A stretch of 25,986 bases of DNA from Burkholderiales bacterium (lineage in GTDB: Bacteria > Pseudomonadota > Gammaproteobacteria > Burkholderiales > JAEUOS01): NCBI GenBank assembly GCA_947456845.1, contig CANGUJ010000010.1:1-25986 (forward strand), read 5' to 3'. Positions within the stretch are counted from its first letter, which is position 1. Each line of letters opens with the position of its first letter. Below are positions 16,300 to 23,909 of the stretch, in pieces. The translations under genes were made by a program, and so were the position numbers. Below the pieces are notes generated by a model, which saw nothing but the letters and a program-made list of their open reading frames with translations, searched no databases and was not told the origin of the DNA.

Positions 16300-17387
16300 A
16301 ACGTCGCGCGCTGCTCGCCGCCCTGCCCTGGCTTGCCCTGCCGCGCGCCGAGGGCAAGGAAGGTGCGGTCATCTACGAGGAGGTCCGCAAAGACCGGCGC
16401 CTGGTGTTTCCGCGCGACTACGGCGCGCATCCCGGCTTCCGCACCGAATGGTGGTACGTCACCGGCTGGCTGGAACGGCCGGCCGCGCCGGCGTGCGGTT
16501 TCCAGATCACCTTCTTCCGTTCGCGCACTGGCCACGCGGACGCCAACCCGAGCCGTTTCGCGCCCAAGCAACTATTGTTCGCCCATGCCGCACTGGCTCT
16601 GCCGGAGAAGGGCAAGCTGATCCATGAGGAGCGCTCCGCCCGCACCGGACCGGGCGGCGTGCGCTACGCCGAGACCGATACCGCGCTTGCCATCGCCGAC
16701 TGGTCCTTGGTCCGCGACACGCAGAGCGGCGTCTATCAAGCGCGCATCATTGGACGCGAACTCGACTTCAATATCCGGTTTGTGCCCGTCGGCGCGCCCG
16801 TGCCGCAGGGGCAGGACGGTTATTCGCAAAAAGGCCCGCGGCCGGAGCAGTCCAGCCACTACTACAGCGAGCCCCAGCTTGAGGTGTCCGGCCGCATCGC
16901 GGCCGGGCGTGGCGCCGCGCAGCGTGCCTGGGCCGCCGGCGGACGCGCCTGGCTGGACCACGAATGGTCCAGCACGCTGCTTGACGAGCGCGCCGCCGGT
17001 TGGGACTGGATCGGCATCAACCTCGACGATGGCGGCAGCCTGATGGCGTTTCGCATCCGCACCTCCGAAGGCGCCACGCTATGGGCCCATGCGGCGCGGC
17101 GCGGCGCCGGCGGCCGCCTGCTCAAGGAAACGGCCGACATCCGCTGGACCGCGAAGCGCGTCTGGAACTCGCCGCGTTCGCAGGCGCGCTACCCCGTGGC
17201 GGCGGAAGTGGTGGTGGGCAGCGAGGCGTGGTTGCTGGAGCCCCTGATGGACGACCAGGAAATCGATGCGCGCATGAGCACCGGCGGCTTTTACTGGGAG
17301 GGCGCCGTTCTGGCGAGCATCGGCGGCGCACGGGTGGGGCGGGGGTATCTGGAATTGACCGGGTACGCCGGCAAACTCAAGCTTTGA
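16296..17387 (+). CDS. AttH / CrtC-like lipocalin-fold protein
   Basis: A 363-residue protein of the family covering AttH (of AttEFGH transporters) and carotenoid 1,2-hydratase CrtC, with two lipocalin-like barrels. Hallmarks are E-W-W-Y-V-T-G (51-57), W-L-D-H-E-W-S (218-224) and G-W-D-W-I-G-I-N-L (234-242). The first 20 residues (K-R-R then a short hydrophobic stretch) suggest export to the periplasm, although no clean cleavage site is visible. The GTG start overlaps the permease stop and follows a strong AAGGAGG site, so translation is coupled. No carotenoid genes are nearby, so a transporter-associated lipophilic-ligand role is more likely than carotenoid hydration. Confidence 0.92.
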   Translation: MKRRALLAALPWLALPRAEGKEGAVIYEEVRKDRRLVFPRDYGAHPGFRTEWWYVTGWLERPAAPACGFQITFFRSRTGHADANPSRFAPKQLLFAHAALALPEKGKLIHEERSARTGPGGVRYAETDTALAIADWSLVRDTQSGVYQARIIGRELDFNIRFVPVGAPVPQGQDGYSQKGPRPEQSSHYYSEPQLEVSGRIAAGRGAAQRAWAAGGRAWLDHEWSSTLLDERAAGWDWIGINLDDGGSLMAFRIRTSEGATLWAHAARRGAGGRLLKETADIRWTAKRVWNSPRSQARYPVAAEVVVGSEAWLLEPLMDDQEIDARMSTGGFYWEGAVLASIGGARVGRGYLELTGYAGKLKL

Positions 17388-18031
17388 CGAGGTGTGTCCT
17401 GTGCCGGCTCGCCAGAAAGCACCGGTCGATGCCACACGGTGATCTCGCCCGTGCTGCGCGTTCCACCATGTGAACCTGTTTCCGCAGCGCAGATTGCGCC
17501 GGGGCGTTGCTTGCTCCTAGAATCGACGGTGTGTCCGATAACCGCCAGTTCGTTAACCGCAAATTCGCCGCGCCTGGCTGTCGCAGGCCCATGCAGAAGG
17601 CCGTTCCGGTAGCGCAGCCTGGCCCGGCAGCACGTACGGCATCGCGGCCCATCAGTCAGCGTGGAAACGGATAACGGCGGGTTTCGCGAACATCAGCGAC
17701 CCCGCCAGCGAAACGCCCGCAGCCTGCGGAGAAGGAGTAAGTTGAAACCAATCGCCTGTTCGCTTCACAGCTTCTCGTTCGCCGGCGAGCCGACCGGGTG
17801 TACGCCTGCGCCGCCGATGCGTGATTTGCGGTCCCAAGACTTCTCCGAAGTCCACCGCCTCCCGGCGTTCGGCGCCGCATCCAAGATCGGCTGGAGTCAT
17901 GCGTGCGCCGGACGGATCGCCCCCCTCAGGGGCAAACAAGCGCTGCCGCGTTGCCGGCTGGCCGCCCCGGGTATGGCCGCGGTTCGCCGTGTGCGCCCAT
18001 GCGCGCCTCTCTTGAGCGTGACGCTTGTCAA
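17388..18031. other. Long stretch without a convincing gene
   Basis: Frames on both strands are open in places but have poor, Arg- and Ser-rich composition, no recognisable motifs and no matching start signals. A TTG at 17742 follows an AAGGAG-type site, yet its 97-codon product looks non-protein-like. A TAGAAT at 17518-17523 could be a -10 with only a weak -35 (TTGCGC, 17494-17499). No tRNA, rRNA, terminator or mobile-element ends are evident. The region may be gene debris or hold an untranslated RNA or leader for the downstream operon. Confidence 0.5.
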
Positions 18032-19021
18032 ATGACTGATAAAGCCCTCCCGACCACCGCACGCGTGCTCGAGATGCACCGCATGATGTGCACGATCCGC
18101 GAATTCGACGAGCAGGCCGGCCAGGCGCTGGATTCCGGCCTCGCGCGCGGCTCGGTGCACCAGTACGTGGGCGAGGAAGCGATCGCAACCGGTGTGTGCG
18201 CCAATCTTGCGGCCACCGACTACATCGCCAGCTACCATCGCGGCCATGGACATTCGATCGCCAAGGGCGTCGACCCGGTCGGCATGGCCAAGGAGCTCCT
18301 GGGCCGCACGGGGGGCGTATGCGGAGGCAAGGGCGGGTCGATGCATATCGCCGATTTCTCGCGCGGCATGCTCGGGGCCAACGGGGTCGTGCCCGACGGC
18401 GTGAGCCTCGCCGTAGGCGCGGCGCAGGCGGTCAAGCTGTTGCGCCAGGACCGCATTGTCGCGGCGTTCTTCGGCGACGGCGCGCTCAACCGCGGCCCTC
18501 TTTTCGAGGCGCTCAACTGGGCGCGCGTCTACCAGTTGCCGCTGCTCTTCATCTGCGAGGACAACCTGTATTCGGCCACGCAGCGCACCGGCGCAGTCAC
18601 TGCAGGACCGGGCGGGGTGGCGCGGGCGCAGTCGTTCGACATCGTCACCGAGACCGTGGACGGCAATGATGTCCTGGCGGTAGACGCGGCAGCGGCACGG
18701 CTGACGGCGCGGATTCGCGACGGTGGCGGGCCCGCCTACCTTTACGCCACCACCTATCGCTGGTACGGCCATCTCGCGTTCGACAAGGGCCTGTATCGCG
18801 ACCCCGCCGAGGTCAAGTCGTGGCGCGAGCGCGACTGCATCGCCCGGATCGAAGCCTGGTTGATCGGGCGGGGGGTCGACAAGGCGGCGCTGGCCGCCAC
18901 CCGCGAAGCGGTGAAGCGCGCCATCGACGCAGCTTACGAAGCCGCGCGCGCCGCGCCGTTCCCGGACAAGCACCACGCGTTCACTGATGTTCAGGACATC
19001 GGGGGGCCGGCATGGGCGTGA
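18032..19021 (+). CDS. TPP-dependent 2-oxo acid/acetoin dehydrogenase E1, alpha subunit
   Basis: A 329-residue E1 alpha subunit of the pyruvate/acetoin dehydrogenase type, which decarboxylates a 2-oxo acid or cleaves acetoin using thiamine diphosphate in an alpha2beta2 enzyme. Family marks are R-E-F-D-E-Q-A (23-29), H-Q-Y-V-G-E-E-A (43-50), the Y-H-R-G-H-G-H segment (68-74) and the TPP/Mg motif G-D-G (148-150) with C-E-D-N-L-Y (175-180). The usual E-N-N is E-D-N here; the second Asn is kept. ATG 18032 gives a family-like N-terminus but has no clear ribosome site. It overlaps the beta gene by up to 10 nt. No E2 or E3 gene follows, so either partners are elsewhere or the pair acts alone. Confidence 0.93.
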   Translation: MTDKALPTTARVLEMHRMMCTIREFDEQAGQALDSGLARGSVHQYVGEEAIATGVCANLAATDYIASYHRGHGHSIAKGVDPVGMAKELLGRTGGVCGGKGGSMHIADFSRGMLGANGVVPDGVSLAVGAAQAVKLLRQDRIVAAFFGDGALNRGPLFEALNWARVYQLPLLFICEDNLYSATQRTGAVTAGPGGVARAQSFDIVTETVDGNDVLAVDAAAARLTARIRDGGGPAYLYATTYRWYGHLAFDKGLYRDPAEVKSWRERDCIARIEAWLIGRGVDKAALAATREAVKRAIDAAYEAARAAPFPDKHHAFTDVQDIGGPAWA

Positions 19022-20016
19022 TGACATATGCCGAGGCCGCCCGCCTCTCGCTCGAGCAGGAAATGGACCGCGACCCGCGTGTCTGGGCGCTCGGTGAAGA
19101 TCTCGGACCGGAGGGCGGCGTTGCCGGGCAGTACCGCGGCCTGCAGCAGAAGTTCGGCCCGGAGCGCATTCTCGACACGCCGATATCCGAATCGATGATC
19201 ATGGGTTCGGCGGTCGGCGCTGCCATCTGCGGCACGCGCCCGGTGGTGGAACTGCGCTATGCCGACTTCGGCTTTTGCGCTGCCGACGAAATCGTCAACC
19301 AGGCGGCGAAGATCCGCTACATGCTCGGCGGCCAGGTGCGCGCACCGCTGGTGATCCGCCAGTCCGTCGGCATGCGCAACGGCATGGCGGCCCAGCATTC
19401 GCAGAACAACGAGGCGCTGTGGGTGCATGTGCCGGGGCTGGTGGTGATCGCACCGGGTACACCGGCCGATACCCATGGCTTGCTGAAGGCCGCCATCCGC
19501 TGCGACGACCCGGTGGTCTTCCTCGAGCACAAGGAACTGTGGGCGACCTCCGGCGAGGTCGACCCGCAGGCCGGCCCGCTGCCGATCGGCGTGGCCCGCC
19601 TGGTGCGGCCGGGCGCCGATGCCACCCTTGTAACGTGGTCGAGCACGCTGGGGCGCGCCCTCGAGGCGGCCGATGCGCTGGCGCAGAGCGGCATCTCGCT
19701 GGAGGTCGTCGACCTGCGGACCTTGTGGCCGTGGGATCGCGACACGGTGTTCGCTTCGGTGCGCAAGACCGGCCGGCTGGTGGTCGCGCACGAGTCGGTA
19801 CGGGTGGGCGGTTTCGGTGCGGAGCTCGTGGCCGAAGTTGCGCAGACCATGTTCCCGGCGCTCAAGGCGGCGCCGGTCCGCGTGGCCTCGCCGCGCGCTC
19901 CGGTGCCGTACGCCAAGCCCCTCGAGGACATGTGCAGGGTCAGCGCCGACATGATTGCCGCGGCCGTGCGTGAGATGCTGCCGGCCGACCCGTCAGGCCC
20001 GCTGGCGGGGACATGA
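19012..20016 (+). CDS. TPP-dependent 2-oxo acid/acetoin dehydrogenase E1, beta subunit
   Basis: A 334-residue E1 beta subunit pairing with the preceding alpha gene. Visible features are M-T-Y-A-E-A-A-R-L-S-L, G-E-D-L-G (28-32), D-T-P-I-S-E-S (54-60, containing the conserved Glu near TPP), and Y-A-D-F-G. The C-terminal transketolase domain contains E-V-V-D-L-R-T-L-W-P-W-D (the family D-L-R-T-L-x-P-x-D) and the H-E-S-V-R-V-G-G-F-G-A-E stretch. A start at 19012 follows a G-rich site. ATG 19021, which shares one base with the alpha stop (TGATG), is equally plausible and gives a product three residues shorter. Substrate specificity cannot be told from the sequence. Confidence 0.93.
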   Translation: MGVMTYAEAARLSLEQEMDRDPRVWALGEDLGPEGGVAGQYRGLQQKFGPERILDTPISESMIMGSAVGAAICGTRPVVELRYADFGFCAADEIVNQAAKIRYMLGGQVRAPLVIRQSVGMRNGMAAQHSQNNEALWVHVPGLVVIAPGTPADTHGLLKAAIRCDDPVVFLEHKELWATSGEVDPQAGPLPIGVARLVRPGADATLVTWSSTLGRALEAADALAQSGISLEVVDLRTLWPWDRDTVFASVRKTGRLVVAHESVRVGGFGAELVAEVAQTMFPALKAAPVRVASPRAPVPYAKPLEDMCRVSADMIAAAVREMLPADPSGPLAGT

Positions 20017-20111
20017 CGTGGTTCCCGTCCGTTGAGCGGCGGCGCTGCGGGACCATCGCCACGCATCCACCAAGGATTTCTTCAACCAACCCCAAACAAA
20101 GGAGCAACAGC

Positions 20112-20456
20112 ATGGGTGAGTATTACAACCAGGAGCGCAATGCGCTGGCCGATATCCGCGACCTGCCCGTGGGCAAGCTCGCCAAGCGCACGGTACTGGC
20201 CGACGACGCGGACACACGGGTGGCCCTGTTTGAATTCGAGCCCGGCGACAACACCGGCTGGCACAAGCATGAATTCAACTACTGCGCAATCTACCTGACC
20301 GATGCCAAGCTGTTTCATACCCGCCGCGACGGCTCGGAAATGCATACCGAGCACAAGGCGCATGAATTCAAGGCGCATCCGGTGGGCACCGAGCACAACG
20401 TGCGCAGCGTCGGCACGAACGTCGTGCGTCTGCTGGAAATCGAGTTCAAGCGCTAG
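20112..20456 (+). CDS. Small cupin-domain protein
   Basis: A single-domain cupin of 114 residues. The first cupin motif supplies W-H-K-H-E-F-N-Y, in which two His and probably a Glu would bind a metal, and the second includes H-P-V-G-T-E-H-N-V. The strong AAAGGAG site at 20098-20104 fixes the ATG at 20112; the frame extends upstream to 20013 without support. It lies about 95 nt after the E1 beta gene and 44 nt before the NIPSNAP gene. Small cupins of this kind may be dioxygenases, isomerases or small-molecule sensors; nothing here decides between them. Confidence 0.85.
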   Translation: MGEYYNQERNALADIRDLPVGKLAKRTVLADDADTRVALFEFEPGDNTGWHKHEFNYCAIYLTDAKLFHTRRDGSEMHTEHKAHEFKAHPVGTEHNVRSVGTNVVRLLEIEFKR

Positions 20457-20500
20457 GCGCGGCCGCCACGTGAAGACAGACCTGGAACCGGGGGGCGCGC

Positions 20501-21214
20501 ATGCTGTTTGAAGTCAGGATGTATCACGCGGCCCAGGGGCGGATGGACGACATCGTCAACCGCATGCGCGACGAATTGCCGGCCATGCTGAAGAAGCACG
20601 ATTTCCCCTGGCCGGTCGGCCAGTGGGTGTGCGCGGCCGGCGCGCGCATGCCGCTCTACGTCTGGATGCTGCACTGGAACGACCTCGACCATCGCGCGCG
20701 CTGCTTCGGCGCGCTGTACGGCGACCCGGAATGGGACAAGATCCGCATCCGCACCAACGGGCCGCGCGATACCGTGGTCGAGCAGCGCATCGTGTTCATG
20801 CGCAAGCTGCCCTGCTTCGCCACGCTGGCCGGCCTGCGCGGGGGGCAAATCGATCAATCGCCCGGACTCTACGAGCTGCGTTACCAGCGCGTCCAGTACG
20901 GCTATCTGCCGCAGGCCGACCGGGTGCTCGCCGAAGTCGACTTTCCGGCGCTGACGCGCTGCGGCGCGCGGGTGCAGGGGGCGTTTGAAGTGATGTCCGG
21001 TGCGCCTTATCCGACCGCGGCCTATTTCCTGCGCTGGGAAAGCTTCGAAGCGCGCGAAGCCGGACTGGCGGAGTTCGAGACTATGCCCGAAGTCAAGGCA
21101 GCGCGCGTGCGCGAAGTGGCGGCCATCAACAACCATTTCCTGCAGGAATTTGACTGCTACCTGCTGCGGCCGACCGGCTTCGGCATTCCGCAGCCGCAGT
21201 TCGGCGCGGGCTGA
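20501..21214 (+). CDS. NIPSNAP-family protein
   Basis: A 237-residue protein with two NIPSNAP-type ferredoxin-like (alpha/beta) repeats. The first begins L-F-E-V-R-M-Y-H-A-A-Q-G-R-M and the second L-Y-E-L-R-Y-Q-R-V. Each is followed by a helix and a strand with W-M-L-H-W-N-D or Y-F-L-R-W-E-S, the typical second half. Bacterial NIPSNAP proteins are often found in catabolic clusters, but their chemistry is mostly unknown. It converges with the Bug gene on the minus strand, 44 nt away. Family call is good; function is unknown. Confidence 0.87.
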   Translation: MLFEVRMYHAAQGRMDDIVNRMRDELPAMLKKHDFPWPVGQWVCAAGARMPLYVWMLHWNDLDHRARCFGALYGDPEWDKIRIRTNGPRDTVVEQRIVFMRKLPCFATLAGLRGGQIDQSPGLYELRYQRVQYGYLPQADRVLAEVDFPALTRCGARVQGAFEVMSGAPYPTAAYFLRWESFEAREAGLAEFETMPEVKAARVREVAAINNHFLQEFDCYLLRPTGFGIPQPQFGAG

Positions 21215-21258
21215 GCCGCGGTTGTCGGGACGCAGGCTGCGGGTGGCGCGCGCGCGGC

Positions 21259-22278
21259 CTATTCGGGCTGCACCCCGGCCGCGCGCAACACCTTGCCGAA
21301 CTCCGGCGAGTCGCGCCTGATCCGCTCCAGCACGCCCTCGGGCGAGGTGAAGTGGGTGGAGATGCCGAGCGCGCTGTAACGCTCGATCAGGTCGGGCTGC
21401 CTGAGAATTTTCTCGGTTTCGGCGTTGAGACGCTTGACCACCGCGTCAGGCATGCCCTTGGGCCCCAGGATCGCCCACCATGTCTGGCCGACCGTCAGAT
21501 TGATGCCGGATTCAGCGAGGGTCGGCACCTCCGGGAACAGTGGCGACCGCTTGTCGCCGGTCACCGCCAGCGGCCTGAGCTTGCCGCCCTTGATCTGCGG
21601 CGTGGTGGGCACCATGTCGGAAAAGATCAGGTCCAGTTGACCGGCCACCAGATCCACTACCGCCACGCCGGTGCCCTTGTACGGCACATGGGTCAGGTTG
21701 ACTCCCACCACCGACTTGAAACTTTCCCCGATCACATGCGCGGGCGTGCCGACGCCGCCAGAGCCGTAATTGAGCTTGCCGGGCTGTGCCTTCGCCAGTG
21801 CGATCAAGTCGGCGACAGTCTTCACCGGCACTGACGGATGCACCACCAGGATCGACCCGCCGACGGCAACCATCGATACCGGCGTGAAATCGGTGAGCGG
21901 ATCGTAGCCCAGGCGTTTGTACAAATGGATGTTGGTGGCCAGCTGGGTGCTCGAGCCCAACACGATGTTGTAACCGTCGGCCGGCTGCCGGGTGATGTAT
22001 TCGGCACCGATGTTGCCGCCGGCGCCGGGCCGGTTTTCGACCGTGACCGGTTGCCCGAGACTCTCGGAAAGCTTCTGTCCGAGCAGGCGCGCCAGCACGT
22101 CGCTGGAACCCCCGGGCGGGAAAGGCACGACAAACTTGATCGGTTTGTTGGGGTAGGTCGTTTGCGCGGATGCGCCGGCGCCGGCCAGCGCCAGCCCGCA
22201 TGCGAGCAGGGCGCCGCCACAGCGGCGCAGCAAGGCCCAGCGGCGACCGGCCGCTGCCTCCATGGTCGAAGTGTTCAC
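21259..22278 (-). CDS. Bug/TctC-family periplasmic solute-binding protein (second copy)
   Basis: A 339-residue TTT-family binding protein. The N-terminal export signal has R-R near 12-13, a long hydrophobic core and A-S-A/Q near residue 38. The first-lobe signature V-P-F-P-P-G-G-S-S-D-V, then E-N-R-P-G-A-G-G-N-I-G and H-V-P-Y-K-G-T-G, are all present. The start is a GTG (complement of 22276-22278), chosen because AAAGGAG sits just upstream of it. An internal ATG at the complement of 22261-22263 is the alternative. It is divergent from the thioredoxin/UGSC operon with a 197-nt shared upstream region and has no transporter membrane genes nearby. It is clearly different from the copy at 2000-2986, so not a recent duplicate. 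Confidence 0.95.
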   Translation of the reverse strand: MNTSTMEAAAGRRWALLRRCGGALLACGLALAGAGASAQTTYPNKPIKFVVPFPPGGSSDVLARLLGQKLSESLGQPVTVENRPGAGGNIGAEYITRQPADGYNIVLGSSTQLATNIHLYKRLGYDPLTDFTPVSMVAVGGSILVVHPSVPVKTVADLIALAKAQPGKLNYGSGGVGTPAHVIGESFKSVVGVNLTHVPYKGTGVAVVDLVAGQLDLIFSDMVPTTPQIKGGKLRPLAVTGDKRSPLFPEVPTLAESGINLTVGQTWWAILGPKGMPDAVVKRLNAETEKILRQPDLIERYSALGISTHFTSPEGVLERIRRDSPEFGKVLRAAGVQPE

Positions 22279-22297
22279 GATGTCTCCTTTGGCTCCT
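22279..22297 (-). promoter_or_regulatory. Doubled ribosome-binding site before the second Bug gene
   Basis: On the minus strand CCAAAGGAG occurs twice in tandem, the nearer copy at normal distance from the GTG start. The duplication may strengthen initiation at a non-ATG codon. Confidence 0.5.
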
Positions 22298-22416
22298 TTG
22301 GACCGGGCGGCCCTGTTGCGCCGGCGTCACCGCCGCCGCCCTGCCCCCTTGTTTGAAGTGTAGCGCGCGTACCGGTGAATGTCCCGCGGGGCGCCCCGGC
22401 AGGCTGCGAAATCCGC

Positions 22417-22445
22417 TTGCCCGGCCAAAGCCGACCCGCTACTGT
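22417..22445 (+). promoter_or_regulatory. Possible promoter of the thioredoxin/UGSC operon
   Basis: TTGCCC (22417-22422) and TACTGT (22440-22445) are 17 nt apart and would start transcription about 24 nt before ATG 22476. Both hexamers are weak matches (four and three of six), so this is tentative. Confidence 0.3.
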
Positions 22446-22475
22446 GTACGCGTTCGTCCCCCTCGTTCTTGCGCC

Positions 22476-23909
22476 ATGCCAGGCACCTTCGCCGTCTTCG
22501 CCAAGCGTGATTGCCCCACCTGCGAACTGGTCGCGCCGGTGATGGGGGCACTGGCGGCGCGCGACCCCGCGTTCAAGGTGTATTCTCAGGACGACCCTGC
22601 CTTTCCGGAACAGGTCGCAACCGTAGAAGATGACCGCGAGCTCGAGGCCGCCTTCCGGCACCGCATCGATATCGTGCCGACCCTGATCCGCTTCGAAGAC
22701 GGCGTGGAAGTCGCCCGCACCGAAGGCTGGGACGCGGCCGAATGGCGCCGCATCACCGGCATCGCCGACCTGGGCGACGGCCTGCCGGCGTTGCGGCCGG
22801 GCTGCGGCTCCAAGAGCGCGTTGCCCGGCGTGGCCGAATACCTGCAGGTCAGGTTCGGCGACAGCGGCATTCGCGCGCGCCGGGTCGAGTTCGGCGACTA
22901 CGATGACGAAGTCGAGGTCTGCTTCGAGCGCGGCTGGACCGACGGCCTGCCGGTGGTGCCGCCTACCGATGTGCGGGTTTTGCGCATGTTGCAGGGCACT
23001 ACCCGCAAGCCGGACGAAGTGGTCGGCCTGATCCCGCCCAACCTCGCGCCCTGCACGGTCGAGAAGGTGGCGATCAACGCCGTCATGGCCGGTTGCAAGC
23101 CCGAGTACATGCCGGTGGTGCTGGCCAGCATCGAGGCCGCGCTCGAGCCGGAGTTCACCCTGCACGGCCTCCTGGCCACCACCTATTTCTCCTCGCCCAT
23201 CATCATCGTCAACGGCCCGGTCGCGCGCCGCATCGGCATGAATTGCGGCCTCAACGCGCTGGGCCAGGGCAACCGCGCCAATGCCACCATCGGCCGCGCG
23301 CTACAGCTGATCGTGCGCAATGTCGGCGGCGGCCGGCCCGGCGAGGCCGACCGCGCCACCCTGGGCGGGCCCGGCAAGTACACCTTCTGTTTCGCCGAGG
23401 ACGAGTCGGATGCCGGCTGGCAGCCGCTGTCGGTCGCGCGCGGTTTTGCGCCCGGCGTATCCACCGTCACGCTGTTCCAGGGCGATGGCGTGCAGGGCTT
23501 TGTGGATCAACGGTCGCGCGCCCCGGACGAACTCGCGCGCTCCCTCGCCATGGGCTTGAACGCCATCGGCCATCCCAAGATGGCGCTGTCGCAGCGCGCG
23601 GTGCTGGTGCTCTCGCCCGAGCATTACGCCATCTTCGCCGAGGCGGGGTGGGATCGAGCGCGCATCGAGCAGGAACTGCAGGCCGCGACCGAGCGCGAAG
23701 GCGACGACCTCGTCGCCGGCGCCCACGGGGTGGGCGAAGGCATGCCGGCCGGCATGGCCGGCCAGAAGGTGCCCAAGTTCAATCCCGGCGGCCTCATGAT
23801 CGTGCGCGCCGGCGGGCCTGCCGGACTTTTTTCGGCCATCCTGCCCGGCTGGATCGCCGGGCGCAATCATCTCGAACTGCAACCTGTCACCAAGGAGATC
23901 AAGCCATGA
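22476..23909 (+). CDS. Thioredoxin-fold (CPTC) protein fused to a conserved domain of unknown function, partner of the UGSC selenoprotein
   Basis: A 477-residue, apparently cytoplasmic protein with no export signal. Residues 1-95 look like a thioredoxin-type domain: an active-site C-P-T-C at 13-16 after F-A-V-F-A-K-R-D, and the expected cis-proline at P68 in D-I-V-P-T-L-I-R-F. A short linker carries G-C-G-S-K (109-113). Residues from about 138 onward form a conserved domain with C-F-E-R-G-W-T-D-G-L-P-V-V-P-P-T, T-V-E-K-V-A-I-N-A-V-M-A-G-C-K-P-E-Y, I-V-N-G-P-V-A-R and G-N-R-A-N-A-T-I-G-R-A. I know this domain as widespread but without a defined function. ATG 22476 is the only sensible start, although no ribosome site is visible. 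The stop overlaps the next start (ATGA), so it is coupled to the selenoprotein gene and may reduce or deliver substrate to it. Confidence 0.82.
   Translation: MPGTFAVFAKRDCPTCELVAPVMGALAARDPAFKVYSQDDPAFPEQVATVEDDRELEAAFRHRIDIVPTLIRFEDGVEVARTEGWDAAEWRRITGIADLGDGLPALRPGCGSKSALPGVAEYLQVRFGDSGIRARRVEFGDYDDEVEVCFERGWTDGLPVVPPTDVRVLRMLQGTTRKPDEVVGLIPPNLAPCTVEKVAINAVMAGCKPEYMPVVLASIEAALEPEFTLHGLLATTYFSSPIIIVNGPVARRIGMNCGLNALGQGNRANATIGRALQLIVRNVGGGRPGEADRATLGGPGKYTFCFAEDESDAGWQPLSVARGFAPGVSTVTLFQGDGVQGFVDQRSRAPDELARSLAMGLNAIGHPKMALSQRAVLVLSPEHYAIFAEAGWDRARIEQELQAATEREGDDLVAGAHGVGEGMPAGMAGQKVPKFNPGGLMIVRAGGPAGLFSAILPGWIAGRNHLELQPVTKEIKP

Noticed and set aside
16296..17387. Annotation as carotenoid 1,2-hydratase
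   Set aside because: The motifs are shared with AttH proteins, there are no carotenoid genes in the window, and the gene is coupled to an ABC permease, so the transporter-associated role is preferred.
17652..18188. 178-codon minus-strand frame covering the gap before E1 alpha
   Set aside because: It runs into the antisense of the real E1 alpha gene, is Arg/Gly/Pro-rich and shows no known motif or ribosome site.
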